Positions 24,034-32,824 of a stretch of DNA of 64,000 bases are shown here, piece by piece. The DNA is from an uncultured Treponema sp. Lineage in GTDB: Bacteria > Spirochaetota > Spirochaetia > Treponematales > Treponemataceae. Within the stretch, counting starts at the first letter, position 1. Every line of letters begins with the position of its first letter. The translations under genes were made by a program, and so were the position numbers. The notes below the pieces were generated by a model. That model was given only the letters and a program-made list of their open reading frames with translations, was not told the DNA's origin and did not search any database. The DNA is taken from contig NZ_CAKVAM010000003.1 of the NCBI RefSeq assembly GCF_934725225.1, positions 335,114-399,113 on the forward strand, in the 5' to 3' direction.

Positions 24034-24896
24034 CTGGATTCCTCAACAAAAAAAGTTATGAGTTTTGCCTCTTTCAACTCAGCTGGATTGTTTGGATTTT
24101 TGATTCTTACATCTCTTATTTCAAGATTTGTATTGTTTCTTGCTAGTTCATATAATTCCGAAATATTTTCAAATGAATTAAACTTATCATCATTGATAAT
24201 ACACATAAAATTAAAAGTATTTGAAAAATTCTGCTCATAAACATAGTTGAAAACTTTGAACGGATTTTCAATTCCCCACATACCGCGAACCCGGAGATAT
24301 GTTATTCCAAGAGGGTCAACTTTATTTATATGTCCTAGTTCCTTAGTCTTAGTAAATTCTATTCCGTCAATAGTTTCTACGCCTTCTTTTATTTTTGTTT
24401 TTATTCTTTCATAAGTTTCTTTTTCGGCGCAATAATCTTCGCCATAAACGAAAGCTAATGATTTCAGATAATCGCCTTTTACAATGCCAACCGCATAAAT
24501 CATATCCCGGACAGTCCACTGCTCACATTCACGGCAGGCTTTGCTTATCATTTGGCTATCTGCATAGAGTTTACATTTTGGATAACTTGAATTAAGAGCC
24601 AAAGCGGCATTTTGATTTTCAATTTTCTTTACTTCGATTGCATCCCCAGCATTTCCGCCTTTCAGCATACTGTCAGGAGGATTTGTTTTATTTCCTAAGT
24701 AAGAAAAAGTTGAAGAAATAGCAACTGCTCGAGATTGTCCTTCCTCAAAATCCACAGTTCCTGCAAAAACATCTTTTATATATTCTTCAAGTGCATCGCC
24801 CATACTGTTTGCTCTATTTGTTCTGTCGCCTTGACGAATCAGTTTTATCTTTGGATTTTCAACCAAATTGCAGATTGCTGTTATAATGTTATTCAA
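24030..24896 (-). CDS. Type II restriction endonuclease, NgoPII-like
   Basis: A 288-aa nuclease. Strong similarity to the NgoPII family is seen in NRANSMGDALEEYIKDVFAG, FSYLGNKTNPPDSMLKGG, DAIEVKKIENQNAALALNSS (PD-(D/E)xK core), SKACRECEQWTVRDMIYAVG and DPLGITYLRVRGMWGI. NgoPII cuts GGCC, so the same target is expected. The real start is TTG at 24896: GGAGG stands 5 nt before it and the protein then begins MNNIITAICNLVENPKI as in NgoPII. Longer in-frame starts run into the shared leader and are rejected. It is the first gene of RM locus 1. Confidence 0.9.
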   Translation of the reverse strand: MNNIITAICNLVENPKIKLIRQGDRTNRANSMGDALEEYIKDVFAGTVDFEEGQSRAVAISSTFSYLGNKTNPPDSMLKGGNAGDAIEVKKIENQNAALALNSSYPKCKLYADSQMISKACRECEQWTVRDMIYAVGIVKGDYLKSLAFVYGEDYCAEKETYERIKTKIKEGVETIDGIEFTKTKELGHINKVDPLGITYLRVRGMWGIENPFKVFNYVYEQNFSNTFNFMCIINDDKFNSFENISELYELARNNTNLEIRDVRIKNPNNPAELKEAKLITFFVEESR

Positions 24897-24956
24897 AATA
24901 TCCTCCAAAATTAATTCAAAACCACTATACACAATTTCTGGCAAAACTTCCATAGT
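24897..24956 (-). promoter_or_regulatory. RM leader, copy 1
   Basis: A 34-bp segment (24923-24956) is identical except for one base to the leader of RM locus 3 (49979-50012). On the minus strand it reads ACTATGGAAGTTTTGCC, then AAATTGTGTATAGTG, with TATAGT as a possible -10. A second shared block AATTAATTTTGGAG leads into the Shine-Dalgarno. Confidence 0.7.
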
Positions 24957-24965
24957 ATTTTTGAA

Positions 24966-25212
24966 ATGAACCTGCCGCGAGTTTTTGCCTTGCAAAAACT
25001 CGGTAGTGAGCAAAGTCTGTGAAACAGACGACGCGAACGCACGTTAGGGATTGTAGGGGCTTGTAAAATAGGAAATGCGTCAAGAAAAATTGCGAATACT
25101 TGAAGCAATTTTTTAGCATTTACTATTTTATGAAGCGATAGCGTAACCCCGAAAAGCCCGACCCGAGCGGTTGTTGAGCTTGTCGAAACAGAGCGAGGGG
25201 AACGCCCAAATA
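24966..25212. repeat. GC-rich interspersed repeat, copy 3 (inverted orientation)
   Basis: Runs from GCGAGTTTTTGCC..CAAAAACTCG and ACGTTAGGGATTGTAGGGGC to CCCGAAAAGCCCGACCCGAG and GAGGGGAACGCCC. An extra AT-rich insert of about 70 bp lies between the two ends. It directly precedes the RM locus 1 leader. No gene is seen. Confidence 0.75.
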
Positions 25213-25250
25213 AAAAAACTGGAGAAAGTCGTTGAATTTCTCCAGTTTTA
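25213..25250 (-). terminator. Intrinsic terminator of the cupin-esterase gene
   Basis: Perfect stem ACTGGAGAAA / TTTCTCCAGT with a 9-nt loop and a T-run on the minus strand, 38 bp after the stop at 25288. Confidence 0.85.
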
Positions 25251-25287
25251 TGGTTCAACGCGAATGTTTTTGCATTCACGCCCGCTT

Positions 25288-27768
25288 CTATTCCCAGCTG
25301 TATTCAGGGGCTAGGAGCTGAATCAGTTTTTTGTCGTGGTTGCGAGCAAGGCGGGTGTTCTCGTCGAAAATCATTGTTGCGCCGCCGGCGTTTGTGTACG
25401 CTTCCCACTTCAGATTAACAGTGCTAGGGTCGCCGTTTTTTGCGAAGGCAATCCATGCGTCAGACATTTCGTCCTGAACTTTTTTTGCCGCCGAGGAATC
25501 CGTGGTCTTTACAAGAGCCATGTCAGCGTTTGCAAACACGAACGGGATTTCCGCAGTGTGGACTGAAAGCGGACTGTCCAGAGCGAAGATGTACGAGTAC
25601 ACCGGGGATTTCTGCCGCGCCTTTGCCCTCATAATCTTTAGCATTGGAATTCTGATTACGCGCGAGTCAACATAGGCCGCCTCAAAGTCCTGCTTTTCAG
25701 GATATGCCGTCTTAAAAGCCGCAAGAACTTCATCCGCCTTTTCACCGTATTTTTGGGCAAGATGAGATTTTGTCTCGTCCGCGCCCATAGTGATTTTGCT
25801 TCCGCTGTTCCATGAAGCGTCGCCCATTTTCTGCATTGTCTCCCATTCGTTCAGGTTCGAGCCAATCAGAAGAGAGTATTTTTCGCCGTTCTTCGGGAAT
25901 CCGTTTTTGCCTGCGATGTCGTCCGGGATAAAGTCGCCGTCAACGTAAGGCTCCCATGAAAGAGAATAGCCTTCTCCAAGAGCCGCAGGAATCTTGAATT
26001 CTTTTCCTGTCTGGTCAAGAGCTTTGTCAGAAGCCTGAACAAGGTCGGAATAAGGAACGCTCTGGAGCTTTTCAAATTCGTCTTTTTTAAGCCCTAGGTT
26101 TTCAAGTGTAAGCTCGGTAATGCGCTCAGCCGCCGCCTTTGGAGTCCAAAGAACGCCCATTGTCTCGGTCGCGCCGCTTTCAACAATTCCGCGCCTGAAA
26201 AGTCCGTTTGCGTAAGGGCTTTCCATAAGCGCAAGGACTTTTGCTCCGCCGCCGCTTTCTCCAAAAATTGTTACGTTATTCTTGTCGCCGCCAAAATTTG
26301 CAATGTTTGCCTTTATCCACTGCAAAGCCTGAACCAAGTCATAGATTCCGACATTGCCCGAATATTTGTACTCGTCTGAATAAGAAGCAAGATTCAAGTG
26401 AGCAAGCACGTTGAGCCTGTGATTCACGCTGACTACAACCACGTCGCCTCTTTTTGAAAGATTCTCGCCATCATAGAAAGGCTGCTCGATTGCAGAGCCT
26501 GCCATAAATCCGCCGCCGTGAAGCCATACGATTACCGCGCGTTTTTTGCTGTCTGCCGAAGGAGTCCAAATGTTGAGATTCAGCGGATTTTCGCTCATGT
26601 TGTCTGTTCCGGCAGTTCCCGGGCGGAAGCCTGTCTGAATGGCAATCGGACCGTATTTTGTCGCGTCAAATATTCCGCTCCACTTTTGAACCGGCTTTCC
26701 GACAGTGAACCTTTTTTCAACCTGCGTATAAGGAATTCCCTTGAAGGAATAGATTCCGTTTGAAACGCTTCCGCGAACCAAGCCGTTTTCAGTTTTTACG
26801 ACTGCGCCGGAAGAAAGGGAAGCTGAAAGTTTTTTATATTCCTTCTCTGGAATCCGCTCAAACCACTGAACGCCAGTTTTTTCTGGATTTGTGTTCACCG
26901 CAAGATGTGCAAAACTTGAATTAGCGGTCGCACCGTGCCAGTGCCTTACGTTAGGAGGGCAGAACGCAACATCGCCCGGATGCATTACTTGAACGCTCTC
27001 GCCTTCAATCTGATGAAAGCCGATTCCGTCCGTTGCAATCAGAATCTGTCCGCCTGCGTGGGTGTGCCAGGCGTTGTAAGTTCCTGCGTCGAACACAACG
27101 TTATGGATTCCGGGCGCGCCTGCCTCGTTCGGTGTTTCAAGCACATCGGAAAGATAAGCCGGCCCTGAAAAATTCTGCGAGCTTAAAAGAGTTCCATTTC
27201 CGAACATGAATCTGTCGGCAGAAGTAAGCTTTCTTCCATTATATTCTTCTGCGTCAACATTCGCGTACCATTCTGCGCTCACATCCTCGTGAACATCTTT
27301 TCCGCTTTCAGCCTTCCAGTCCGCGTCGTAAATCACAATCTGCTGAAACCAGCTGTCGGGAGTCGCGCCGTGCCAGTGCTTAACGCCAGCCGGAATATGG
27401 AGAACGTCGCCCTTCTGGATAATCTGCGCTTTCTCGCCTTCCGCCTGATAGTAGCCGCGTCCGCCGGTAACAAGAACCTCCATTCCGCCGTGAACGTGCC
27501 AGCCGCTGTGAGAGCCTGGCGCAAAAGTTATGTTGTTCGTAACCGGAAAATTGTAAACCGAATCCTTTTGAATCAGATTCTTGAAATAAACAGTTCCGAA
27601 AAAACGCGCGCTGACATCGTCTCCAAGCGGAAAAGTCAAGTCGTTTTTCGATGTGATTTTTCCGCCGGAAGAAACGTCAGTTTTCGCAACATTTTTTGTG
27701 CTTGAGCAAGCGGCAAGCGAAAGTCCAAGAATCCCGGCAAAAGCCGCCGCAAGAATATTTTTCTTCAT
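25288..27768 (-). CDS. Lipoprotein: two cupin domains fused to a carboxylesterase
   Basis: An 826-aa exported protein. The lipobox LSLAAC is near residue 20. Cupin 1 (about 65-160) has GWHVHGGMEVLV and HIPAGVKHWHG; cupin 2 (about 200-295) has AWHTHAGGQILI and CPPNVRHWHG, both with full metal ligands. From ~320 on it is a type-B carboxylesterase: VRGSVSNGIYSFKGIPY, WLHGGGFMAGS (oxyanion), NVTIFGESGGGAKV (nucleophile Ser) and a late HTAEIPFVF (catalytic His). A single chain would join metal-dependent small-molecule chemistry with ester cleavage at the cell surface. Its own regulon promoter is upstream. GGAGG precedes the ATG at 27768. Confidence 0.92.
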   Translation of the reverse strand: MKKNILAAAFAGILGLSLAACSSTKNVAKTDVSSGGKITSKNDLTFPLGDDVSARFFGTVYFKNLIQKDSVYNFPVTNNITFAPGSHSGWHVHGGMEVLVTGGRGYYQAEGEKAQIIQKGDVLHIPAGVKHWHGATPDSWFQQIVIYDADWKAESGKDVHEDVSAEWYANVDAEEYNGRKLTSADRFMFGNGTLLSSQNFSGPAYLSDVLETPNEAGAPGIHNVVFDAGTYNAWHTHAGGQILIATDGIGFHQIEGESVQVMHPGDVAFCPPNVRHWHGATANSSFAHLAVNTNPEKTGVQWFERIPEKEYKKLSASLSSGAVVKTENGLVRGSVSNGIYSFKGIPYTQVEKRFTVGKPVQKWSGIFDATKYGPIAIQTGFRPGTAGTDNMSENPLNLNIWTPSADSKKRAVIVWLHGGGFMAGSAIEQPFYDGENLSKRGDVVVVSVNHRLNVLAHLNLASYSDEYKYSGNVGIYDLVQALQWIKANIANFGGDKNNVTIFGESGGGAKVLALMESPYANGLFRRGIVESGATETMGVLWTPKAAAERITELTLENLGLKKDEFEKLQSVPYSDLVQASDKALDQTGKEFKIPAALGEGYSLSWEPYVDGDFIPDDIAGKNGFPKNGEKYSLLIGSNLNEWETMQKMGDASWNSGSKITMGADETKSHLAQKYGEKADEVLAAFKTAYPEKQDFEAAYVDSRVIRIPMLKIMRAKARQKSPVYSYIFALDSPLSVHTAEIPFVFANADMALVKTTDSSAAKKVQDEMSDAWIAFAKNGDPSTVNLKWEAYTNAGGATMIFDENTRLARNHDKKLIQLLAPEYSWE

Positions 27769-27828
27769 TGATACCTCCAATAAAAACTGAAATCCAGTTT
27801 GTTTTCTAAAAAGAAAATAACAGAAGCG

Positions 27829-27880
27829 TGAAGATATTTAAAATACAATGTTTTTTTAGTCAGTATAAGTTTTAGTTATG
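27829..27880 (-). promoter_or_regulatory. Regulon promoter/operator, copy 4
   Basis: Minus strand box CATAACTAAAACTTATAC (27863-27880), an ATAA-N7-TTAT dyad, followed by TGACTAAAAAAACATTG, then TATTTTAAATAT. TTATAC and TATTTT are spaced 17 bp and could be the -35 and -10. It precedes the cupin-esterase gene. The rest of 27881-28085 is AT-rich without other visible features. Confidence 0.75.
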
Positions 27881-28085
27881 GAGGGGAAGGAAAAAATTCG
27901 ATTTTCTATAATTTGACGTTTTTTATCTTTTTATTTTCTTGATTTTTCATTACAAAACCGCGCATAACTAAATAATTTTACTCATTTACTTATGCGTAAA
28001 ATTATGAGATTTTAATCTTTTTAGTGAATCAAAATTGTTTTTTCCGCGAACTTTTGAATATTAAAATCGGCGAAATCGAATAGAA

Positions 28086-29171
28086 CTAATTCTTTACTTT
28101 CCAACGCCCGTTTTTATCAGCTCCAACATGCTCTAATATATTCAAAGTCTGAAGCTTTGTCATATTACGACTGACAGTTTCTCTTGCAATACCAAGTTTT
28201 GCGGCAATCTCTTCCTGTAGTATTACAGGATTTTCCTTTACTAGTTCCAGAATTTTTTTCTGATTCTTAGTGAGTTTTACAGTGACGTTTTGTGTGATAT
28301 TTACAGTGATGTTTTTCGCTGATTCTTCTGCGTATCTAATATGAATATATCTGTTTTTAAGCTCGTTGCTTTCGCCAAGTAATAAATTACGGAAGAATTT
28401 TTCAAGATATTCAGCATTCATATAAATGCCTTTGGTTATGTTTGTGTAATTTGCACGAACCAAGGCATTACGGAAATACCAGCTGTTTTTTTCGAAAGGC
28501 TCATTATTTACTTTAAAACCAAGCGAGTTCAAATATTTGATAGTAAAAACAGCAGTTGTCCTTGTATTGCCTTCTCCAAAAGGATGAATCTGCCAGATAT
28601 TTGCAACAAATCTTGTAAGATGTTTTACAGCGTCTATCTTTGAAACTTTTGAATAATCAAAAGATTTTTCCTGATTAAAATCGTAATCAAGAGTCTGTCG
28701 AATCATGTCAGCATTGGCATACAGAACAGAATCTCCATCCAAAACCCATTCTTTTTTGGAGATATTGTAGTCCCTAAAACTTCCGGCTTTTACTTTATAA
28801 AAAACATCACTGAACAGACGACTATGAATAGAAAGAAGCAAATTCGGAGTAAAGCTAAAAGTTTTTTCAGATAAAATCTCACAAATGCGGACAGAAACCT
28901 GATCCGCTTCTTTTTCATCTTCGTTAATTTCTTCTCTACAAACTTTTGACTCGTAATATGAGAGTATAAGCTTCTTTGCTTCTTCAATTGTGATGTCGCC
29001 ATCAATATTGCGTTTAGCAGTTTCGTACAAGTATTTTGATGGAGTAAGTCCGTCTACCTGCTGCAAACCGATTGCTGTCTGCCAGAGTTTACCCCTTTCC
29101 TGTTTGGAAGGTTCTGACTGGAGAATGTATGAATCAAAGTCTATTTCAAATGGGTTTTGTTCTTTCTGCAT
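28086..29171 (-). CDS. Fic family protein with C-terminal winged helix
   Basis: A 361-aa protein. The Fic core carries HPFGEGNTRTTAVF near residue 195, the complete HPFx(D/E)GNxR AMPylation motif. The N-terminal region has the Fic/DOC-like partner helices. The last ~65 residues form a winged helix (NQKKILELVKENPVILQEEI, LGIARETVSRNMTKLQ). Fic enzymes transfer AMP or related groups to protein hydroxyls. The start ATG at 29171 has AGGTG 6 nt before it, and the gene begins 13 bp after the DUF262 stop. Together they look like a two-gene unit. Confidence 0.88.
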   Translation of the reverse strand: MQKEQNPFEIDFDSYILQSEPSKQERGKLWQTAIGLQQVDGLTPSKYLYETAKRNIDGDITIEEAKKLILSYYESKVCREEINEDEKEADQVSVRICEILSEKTFSFTPNLLLSIHSRLFSDVFYKVKAGSFRDYNISKKEWVLDGDSVLYANADMIRQTLDYDFNQEKSFDYSKVSKIDAVKHLTRFVANIWQIHPFGEGNTRTTAVFTIKYLNSLGFKVNNEPFEKNSWYFRNALVRANYTNITKGIYMNAEYLEKFFRNLLLGESNELKNRYIHIRYAEESAKNITVNITQNVTVKLTKNQKKILELVKENPVILQEEIAAKLGIARETVSRNMTKLQTLNILEHVGADKNGRWKVKN

Positions 29172-29184
29172 TACACTCACCTAT

Positions 29185-30993
29185 TTACAGTTTCTCATAA
29201 TATTCTCTGATTTTCTTAGCCATCAGTTTTCGTCTCTGTCTTAAGAAATCTTCATAGTTCTCATAAGTCAAGTTTTGGATTTCTTCAGGAATACAGTTAT
29301 CTGCAAGATTTTTCCTAATAGCATCTTCCGTTTTTAAATTACCAATGCGATACTCACCTGTTTTGCATTGTTCCCAAACTTTTGTAAAATACTGACACGG
29401 TTCGTCTTTTCCAACTGCAATATTTGTTGTAGTATCAAGATAAGTAAAGTTTGCTACCTGGTTGTATTTTGATTTATCTTTTATACCATTATCAATCAAA
29501 TACTGTTTTGGGAAGATATGATGAACATCGCCCATAGTAGTAATGAGATTTGCAAATTTTGAACCTTCGTTAAAAAGGGAATCGCTTCCTTCACGGCAAC
29601 AGGCAGCCCAGAATACACAGAGAGCCGGACTATTTACAGATGAGGTTTCAAGATTCTGAACAAGTTCTACATTCCAGAATGTATCTCCAAGCGTCTTTTC
29701 AACTTCATAAAACCATGGTAAAAATCCTTTTTCTTTGATCCGGCGTAAATCCTGATCCATAGCAGATTCAGGAGAGGCAATGTAACGACCTGTAAGTGTG
29801 CTCATTGCGTACCAACGCTGAACATAATTCTTTACTTTTGTTTTATCGATTGAAGAATCATTCAAAAGACGAAGATACAAGGTATAAGCAAAATCTAAAG
29901 TAATACCTGAAGTAATCAGTTTTTTTACTATAAAGCCTGCATCTTTGATTGCAAGAATGAATTGCTTAAAGTTGTATGCGTTCATGTAATCAAGAACACC
30001 TATAGAAAGTTTTTTGAAAGTTTCTTCGGCAATTGCTTCCTTAAAGTCTTTTGTTTCAAAATCACGTCCCTGCAAAAGACTTACAAGATCTTTCATTTTT
30101 CCACGAGGATATTGAGACATAAAAGCAACTCGAAGCATATCGCTGTAGTCAGGATCATAAATATCTTCGTTATCGTCTTTAAGCCACTTTAGTTTTGCAG
30201 CGTAATCTGTTTTTGCAAAAGCCTCATCTTTAGTCATTTCAGGATACCATTTTGGATCAACTGCAAGATGACTAAAGTAATCTATAGCTTTACGGAGCAT
30301 ATTGCCACCATAGGTTTCATTTGCAGCAATACGACTCATGGCAAAGTCTGCTTGATTAAGTTTTGTTCCTTGGCTATTGATGCGAATAAAAATTTCAGTA
30401 ACTTCATCAATACTAAGTTCTTTATCAAAAAGCTCAATTACACCAAGTTTGCGGTTTTTAATATCTAGCAGCTGGCTTACCTGTCTATCAAAATCTTCTA
30501 CATCAACTTCAGGATTTGCTTCGCAGTAATTTTTTACGAATTTGAAAGAACTAAATCCACTTTGAAAAATTACAGAAACATCTGGAATCCATTTTTTATT
30601 TTTCAATATGGCATTATCCTGAACAGCAAAACAATCTTCATCATTTTTTGCAAAAGGATTATATGCAATCGCAATATGCTTCTTTTCAAAATCAGCATTA
30701 AAAACTTCAAGTCCGCTTAAAGCTGTCATCATAGCAGTTACACGCTGCTGACCATCAATCATAATTTTCTTTCCAATCGAAAGCGACCCATCTTTAAGTT
30801 TAAGATCCGGACTTTTTGAAATAATCAGATAACCGGTTGGATATCCTTTATAAAGAGAATCAACTAAATCACGAACCTGCTTCCCCTTCCATACAAATGG
30901 ACGCTGAATTTCAGGAATTGCAATTTCATTTGATTTAATAAAATTTAAAATCTGTTCAACGGTGTAATCGTGTACGCTGTATTTTTCGGACAT
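29185..30993 (-). CDS. DUF262/HNH protein (GmrSD-like)
   Basis: A 602-aa protein. The N-terminal DUF262 (ParB/Srx-like) domain has AIPEIQRPFVWKGKQVRDLV and MIDGQQRVTAMMTAL, the DGQQR nucleotide-handling motif. The C-terminal part has DVHHIFPKQYL followed by a conserved Asn-rich region, a DUF1524-like His-Me finger nuclease. This arrangement is that of GmrSD-type modification-dependent (Type IV) restriction and related anti-phage nucleases. It is the first gene of a pair with the Fic gene. Which DNA it attacks is unknown. Confidence 0.85.
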   Translation of the reverse strand: MSEKYSVHDYTVEQILNFIKSNEIAIPEIQRPFVWKGKQVRDLVDSLYKGYPTGYLIISKSPDLKLKDGSLSIGKKIMIDGQQRVTAMMTALSGLEVFNADFEKKHIAIAYNPFAKNDEDCFAVQDNAILKNKKWIPDVSVIFQSGFSSFKFVKNYCEANPEVDVEDFDRQVSQLLDIKNRKLGVIELFDKELSIDEVTEIFIRINSQGTKLNQADFAMSRIAANETYGGNMLRKAIDYFSHLAVDPKWYPEMTKDEAFAKTDYAAKLKWLKDDNEDIYDPDYSDMLRVAFMSQYPRGKMKDLVSLLQGRDFETKDFKEAIAEETFKKLSIGVLDYMNAYNFKQFILAIKDAGFIVKKLITSGITLDFAYTLYLRLLNDSSIDKTKVKNYVQRWYAMSTLTGRYIASPESAMDQDLRRIKEKGFLPWFYEVEKTLGDTFWNVELVQNLETSSVNSPALCVFWAACCREGSDSLFNEGSKFANLITTMGDVHHIFPKQYLIDNGIKDKSKYNQVANFTYLDTTTNIAVGKDEPCQYFTKVWEQCKTGEYRIGNLKTEDAIRKNLADNCIPEEIQNLTYENYEDFLRQRRKLMAKKIREYYEKL

Positions 30994-31155
30994 AAATCCC
31001 TCCCACCAAAAAGCAAAAGTCTTTAATATATACTTACTTTTAATTTTTCGGCAGAAAGAACTTTATTTTTTAATAAATCAGATTATTACTGTAGAATAGT
31101 CAATGCTTTTATTTAATCCTGCAGGCGGAATGCCAAAGCCCGCCTATTTCTCTTT

Positions 31156-32277
31156 CTACAATCTTTTTCCGAAGAATTCTGAAAGCTTGTTTGTCGCTTC
31201 GGCAACGTATTCACTCTTCCAGTAAGTCTTGATGTGGGATGCGCCGTCAATCAGGTAAAGCTCCTTGTCAGCTGTTCCGCTCGCCTTTTTGAAAGCGTCC
31301 TCTGACATATAAAGCGTGTCGGCGGCAGAGCCTGCAATCATCAAAAGCGGCTGGTTTATCAAGTCCATTCTGTCCTCAACGTCGAACGCCATCAGCTTGA
31401 TGAAAGATTCAGTCGTGTAGCTTCCGGTTGCGCGCGGATGGCGGTAAGAAAGTCCGTAGTAGTCGATTCCGTCCTTGTAGAGACCCTCCGGCTGGCTTTC
31501 CATAATCTTGCGAAGCTCGTCGTCGTCCTTGTGAGGCGGCAAAAAACCTTCATAAAGAACGTTGCCCTTAAGCTCCTCGTTGCGCGCGTTGCTTGCCCTC
31601 AAAAGACGCTCCTGAACCGTGGCAATCTGCTTGTCGCCAAAACCGTTTCTTCTTACGCGGCCTGAATTGAACATTGAAAGAGTCGCAACCGCGCGGATTC
31701 TCTTGTCTGTCTGGCTTGCAGCAAGCGTGTAGCCGCCGCCACCGCAGATTCCAAGAGAGCCGATTCTTGCGCTGTCAACCTTCGGAAGCTGAACAAGATA
31801 GTCAACCATTCCGCTAACATCGTTGATTCTGTTCGCAGGCCAGTCGCGAAGCCGTGGCTCACCGCCGCTTGCCCCCTGATAGCTCGCGTCAGCCGCAATC
31901 GTGATATAGCCAGCCTCGGCAAGCTTCTGAGCGTACAATCCCGCGACCTGCTCCTTGCTTCCGCCGTTCGGATGGGCAACCGTAAGTGCAGGATATTTCT
32001 TTGAGTCAGATTCGTCATAGTCCGCCGGAAGATAAAGATTCGCCGAAATCGCAATTCCGTTCAAATCGTAAGTAACCGGGCGGATATTCACCTTGCCCTT
32101 GACATTTTCCGTAATCGCTCCGTCATAAACCAATTCCCACGGATTTCCATTAAAACTTTTCATAGCAACCTCCTTATTTCTTGTTTCCGCTGATTTTGTT
32201 GTGATGCAGGCAGAAAAACCCGCTGTGCCGATAACTGCCGCAGTAAAAACCGCAACATTCAAAAGTGATTTTTTCAT
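31156..32277 (-). CDS. Alpha/beta hydrolase, possible dual start
   Basis: A 373-aa protein in its long form: a lipobox-like signal (IGTAGFSAC, Cys 24) is fused to an alpha/beta hydrolase of the YcjY-like group. Core motifs: PALTVAHPNGGSKEQ, DASYQGASGG, IGSLGICGGGGYTLA (nucleophile elbow with Cys rather than Ser) and a late GASHIKTYW (His). Met39 at 32163 is preceded by a perfect AAGGAGG with 5-nt spacing inside the coding sequence, so a short cytoplasmic form beginning MKSFNGNPWE is likely too. It has a regulon promoter at 32456-32520. Confidence 0.88.
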   Translation of the reverse strand: MKKSLLNVAVFTAAVIGTAGFSACITTKSAETRNKEVAMKSFNGNPWELVYDGAITENVKGKVNIRPVTYDLNGIAISANLYLPADYDESDSKKYPALTVAHPNGGSKEQVAGLYAQKLAEAGYITIAADASYQGASGGEPRLRDWPANRINDVSGMVDYLVQLPKVDSARIGSLGICGGGGYTLAASQTDKRIRAVATLSMFNSGRVRRNGFGDKQIATVQERLLRASNARNEELKGNVLYEGFLPPHKDDDELRKIMESQPEGLYKDGIDYYGLSYRHPRATGSYTTESFIKLMAFDVEDRMDLINQPLLMIAGSAADTLYMSEDAFKKASGTADKELYLIDGASHIKTYWKSEYVAEATNKLSEFFGKRL

Positions 32278-32289
32278 GTGTACCTCCGA

Positions 32290-32445
32290 AAAATTTTATT
32301 AAGGACGTTCCAGTCGTTACGGTTTCGACAAGCTCAACCGCCGCGACCGTCGGCTGTTCCGCACTTCGCTAACCGCTCATCCGCTTCACTCACTTCGTTC
32401 GCTCCAGTGGACTGCTTCGCAGGTGCTCCATAGCCTAACGTTTTC
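32290..32445. repeat. GC-rich interspersed repeat, copy 4
   Basis: Starts GGACGTTCCAG, has TTTCGACAAGCTCAACCGCC and GTCGGCTGTTCC, and ends GCTCCATAGCCTAACG. It lies between the hydrolase start and its regulon promoter, so it is in the 5' leader. No gene is seen. Confidence 0.7.
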
Positions 32446-32455
32446 TAAAAAAGAA

Positions 32456-32520
32456 TATAAATCACACAGAAAAATATTTAAAATATAATGTTTTTTTGCT
32501 GAGCATAAGTTTTTGTTATA
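32456..32520 (-). promoter_or_regulatory. Regulon promoter/operator, copy 5
   Basis: Minus strand box TATAACAAAAACTTATGC (32503-32520), then AGCAAAAAAACATTATATT and TTAAATATTTTTCTG. Same spacing as the other copies, with GATTTATATTC at its downstream edge as in copies 2 and 6. Confidence 0.72.
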
Positions 32521-32608
32521 GTGAAGAAAATCCGTGCACATCTTTCTTTATGGAAAATTCCGCTTTTCTGTGCTATATTTATTTTAAAAGTTATCATAGG
32601 AGGAAAAA

Positions 32609-32824
32609 ATGATTGTCGTTTCATATTCTGACTTTTTTGAAAATCCGGCAAAATTCAAAGACACGGCTTCACGATACGGACTAAAGGTCTTGCCTCAGAA
32701 AAAGCAGAAAAAAGTTTCCCGAAGAATTCAAAAAAAGCTTGATTCTCTAAATGCCGCAGTAGGTCTGATTCCAAGCGAAACCGATACTGAAAAAATCCTT
32801 GCTACTCGGAAATTAGAAAAATGA
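32609..32824 (+). CDS. Antitoxin-like protein, Phd/VapB type
   Basis: A 71-aa protein. It begins MIVVSYSDFFENPAKFKDTA, like Phd/YefM-type antitoxins, with a Lys-rich middle and an acidic C-terminal part that could wrap a toxin. AGGAGG precedes the ATG by 6 nt. The stop overlaps the start of the PIN gene (ATGA), the usual layout of a toxin-antitoxin operon. It should bind its own promoter and neutralise the toxin. Confidence 0.75.
   Translation: MIVVSYSDFFENPAKFKDTASRYGLKVLPQKKQKKVSRRIQKKLDSLNAAVGLIPSETDTEKILATRKLEK

Noticed and set aside
24897..25013. Longer N-terminus for the NgoPII-like nuclease
   Set aside because: The extra codons lie in the leader shared with the unrelated RM locus 3, and GGAGG is placed exactly for the TTG at 24896, where family homology starts.
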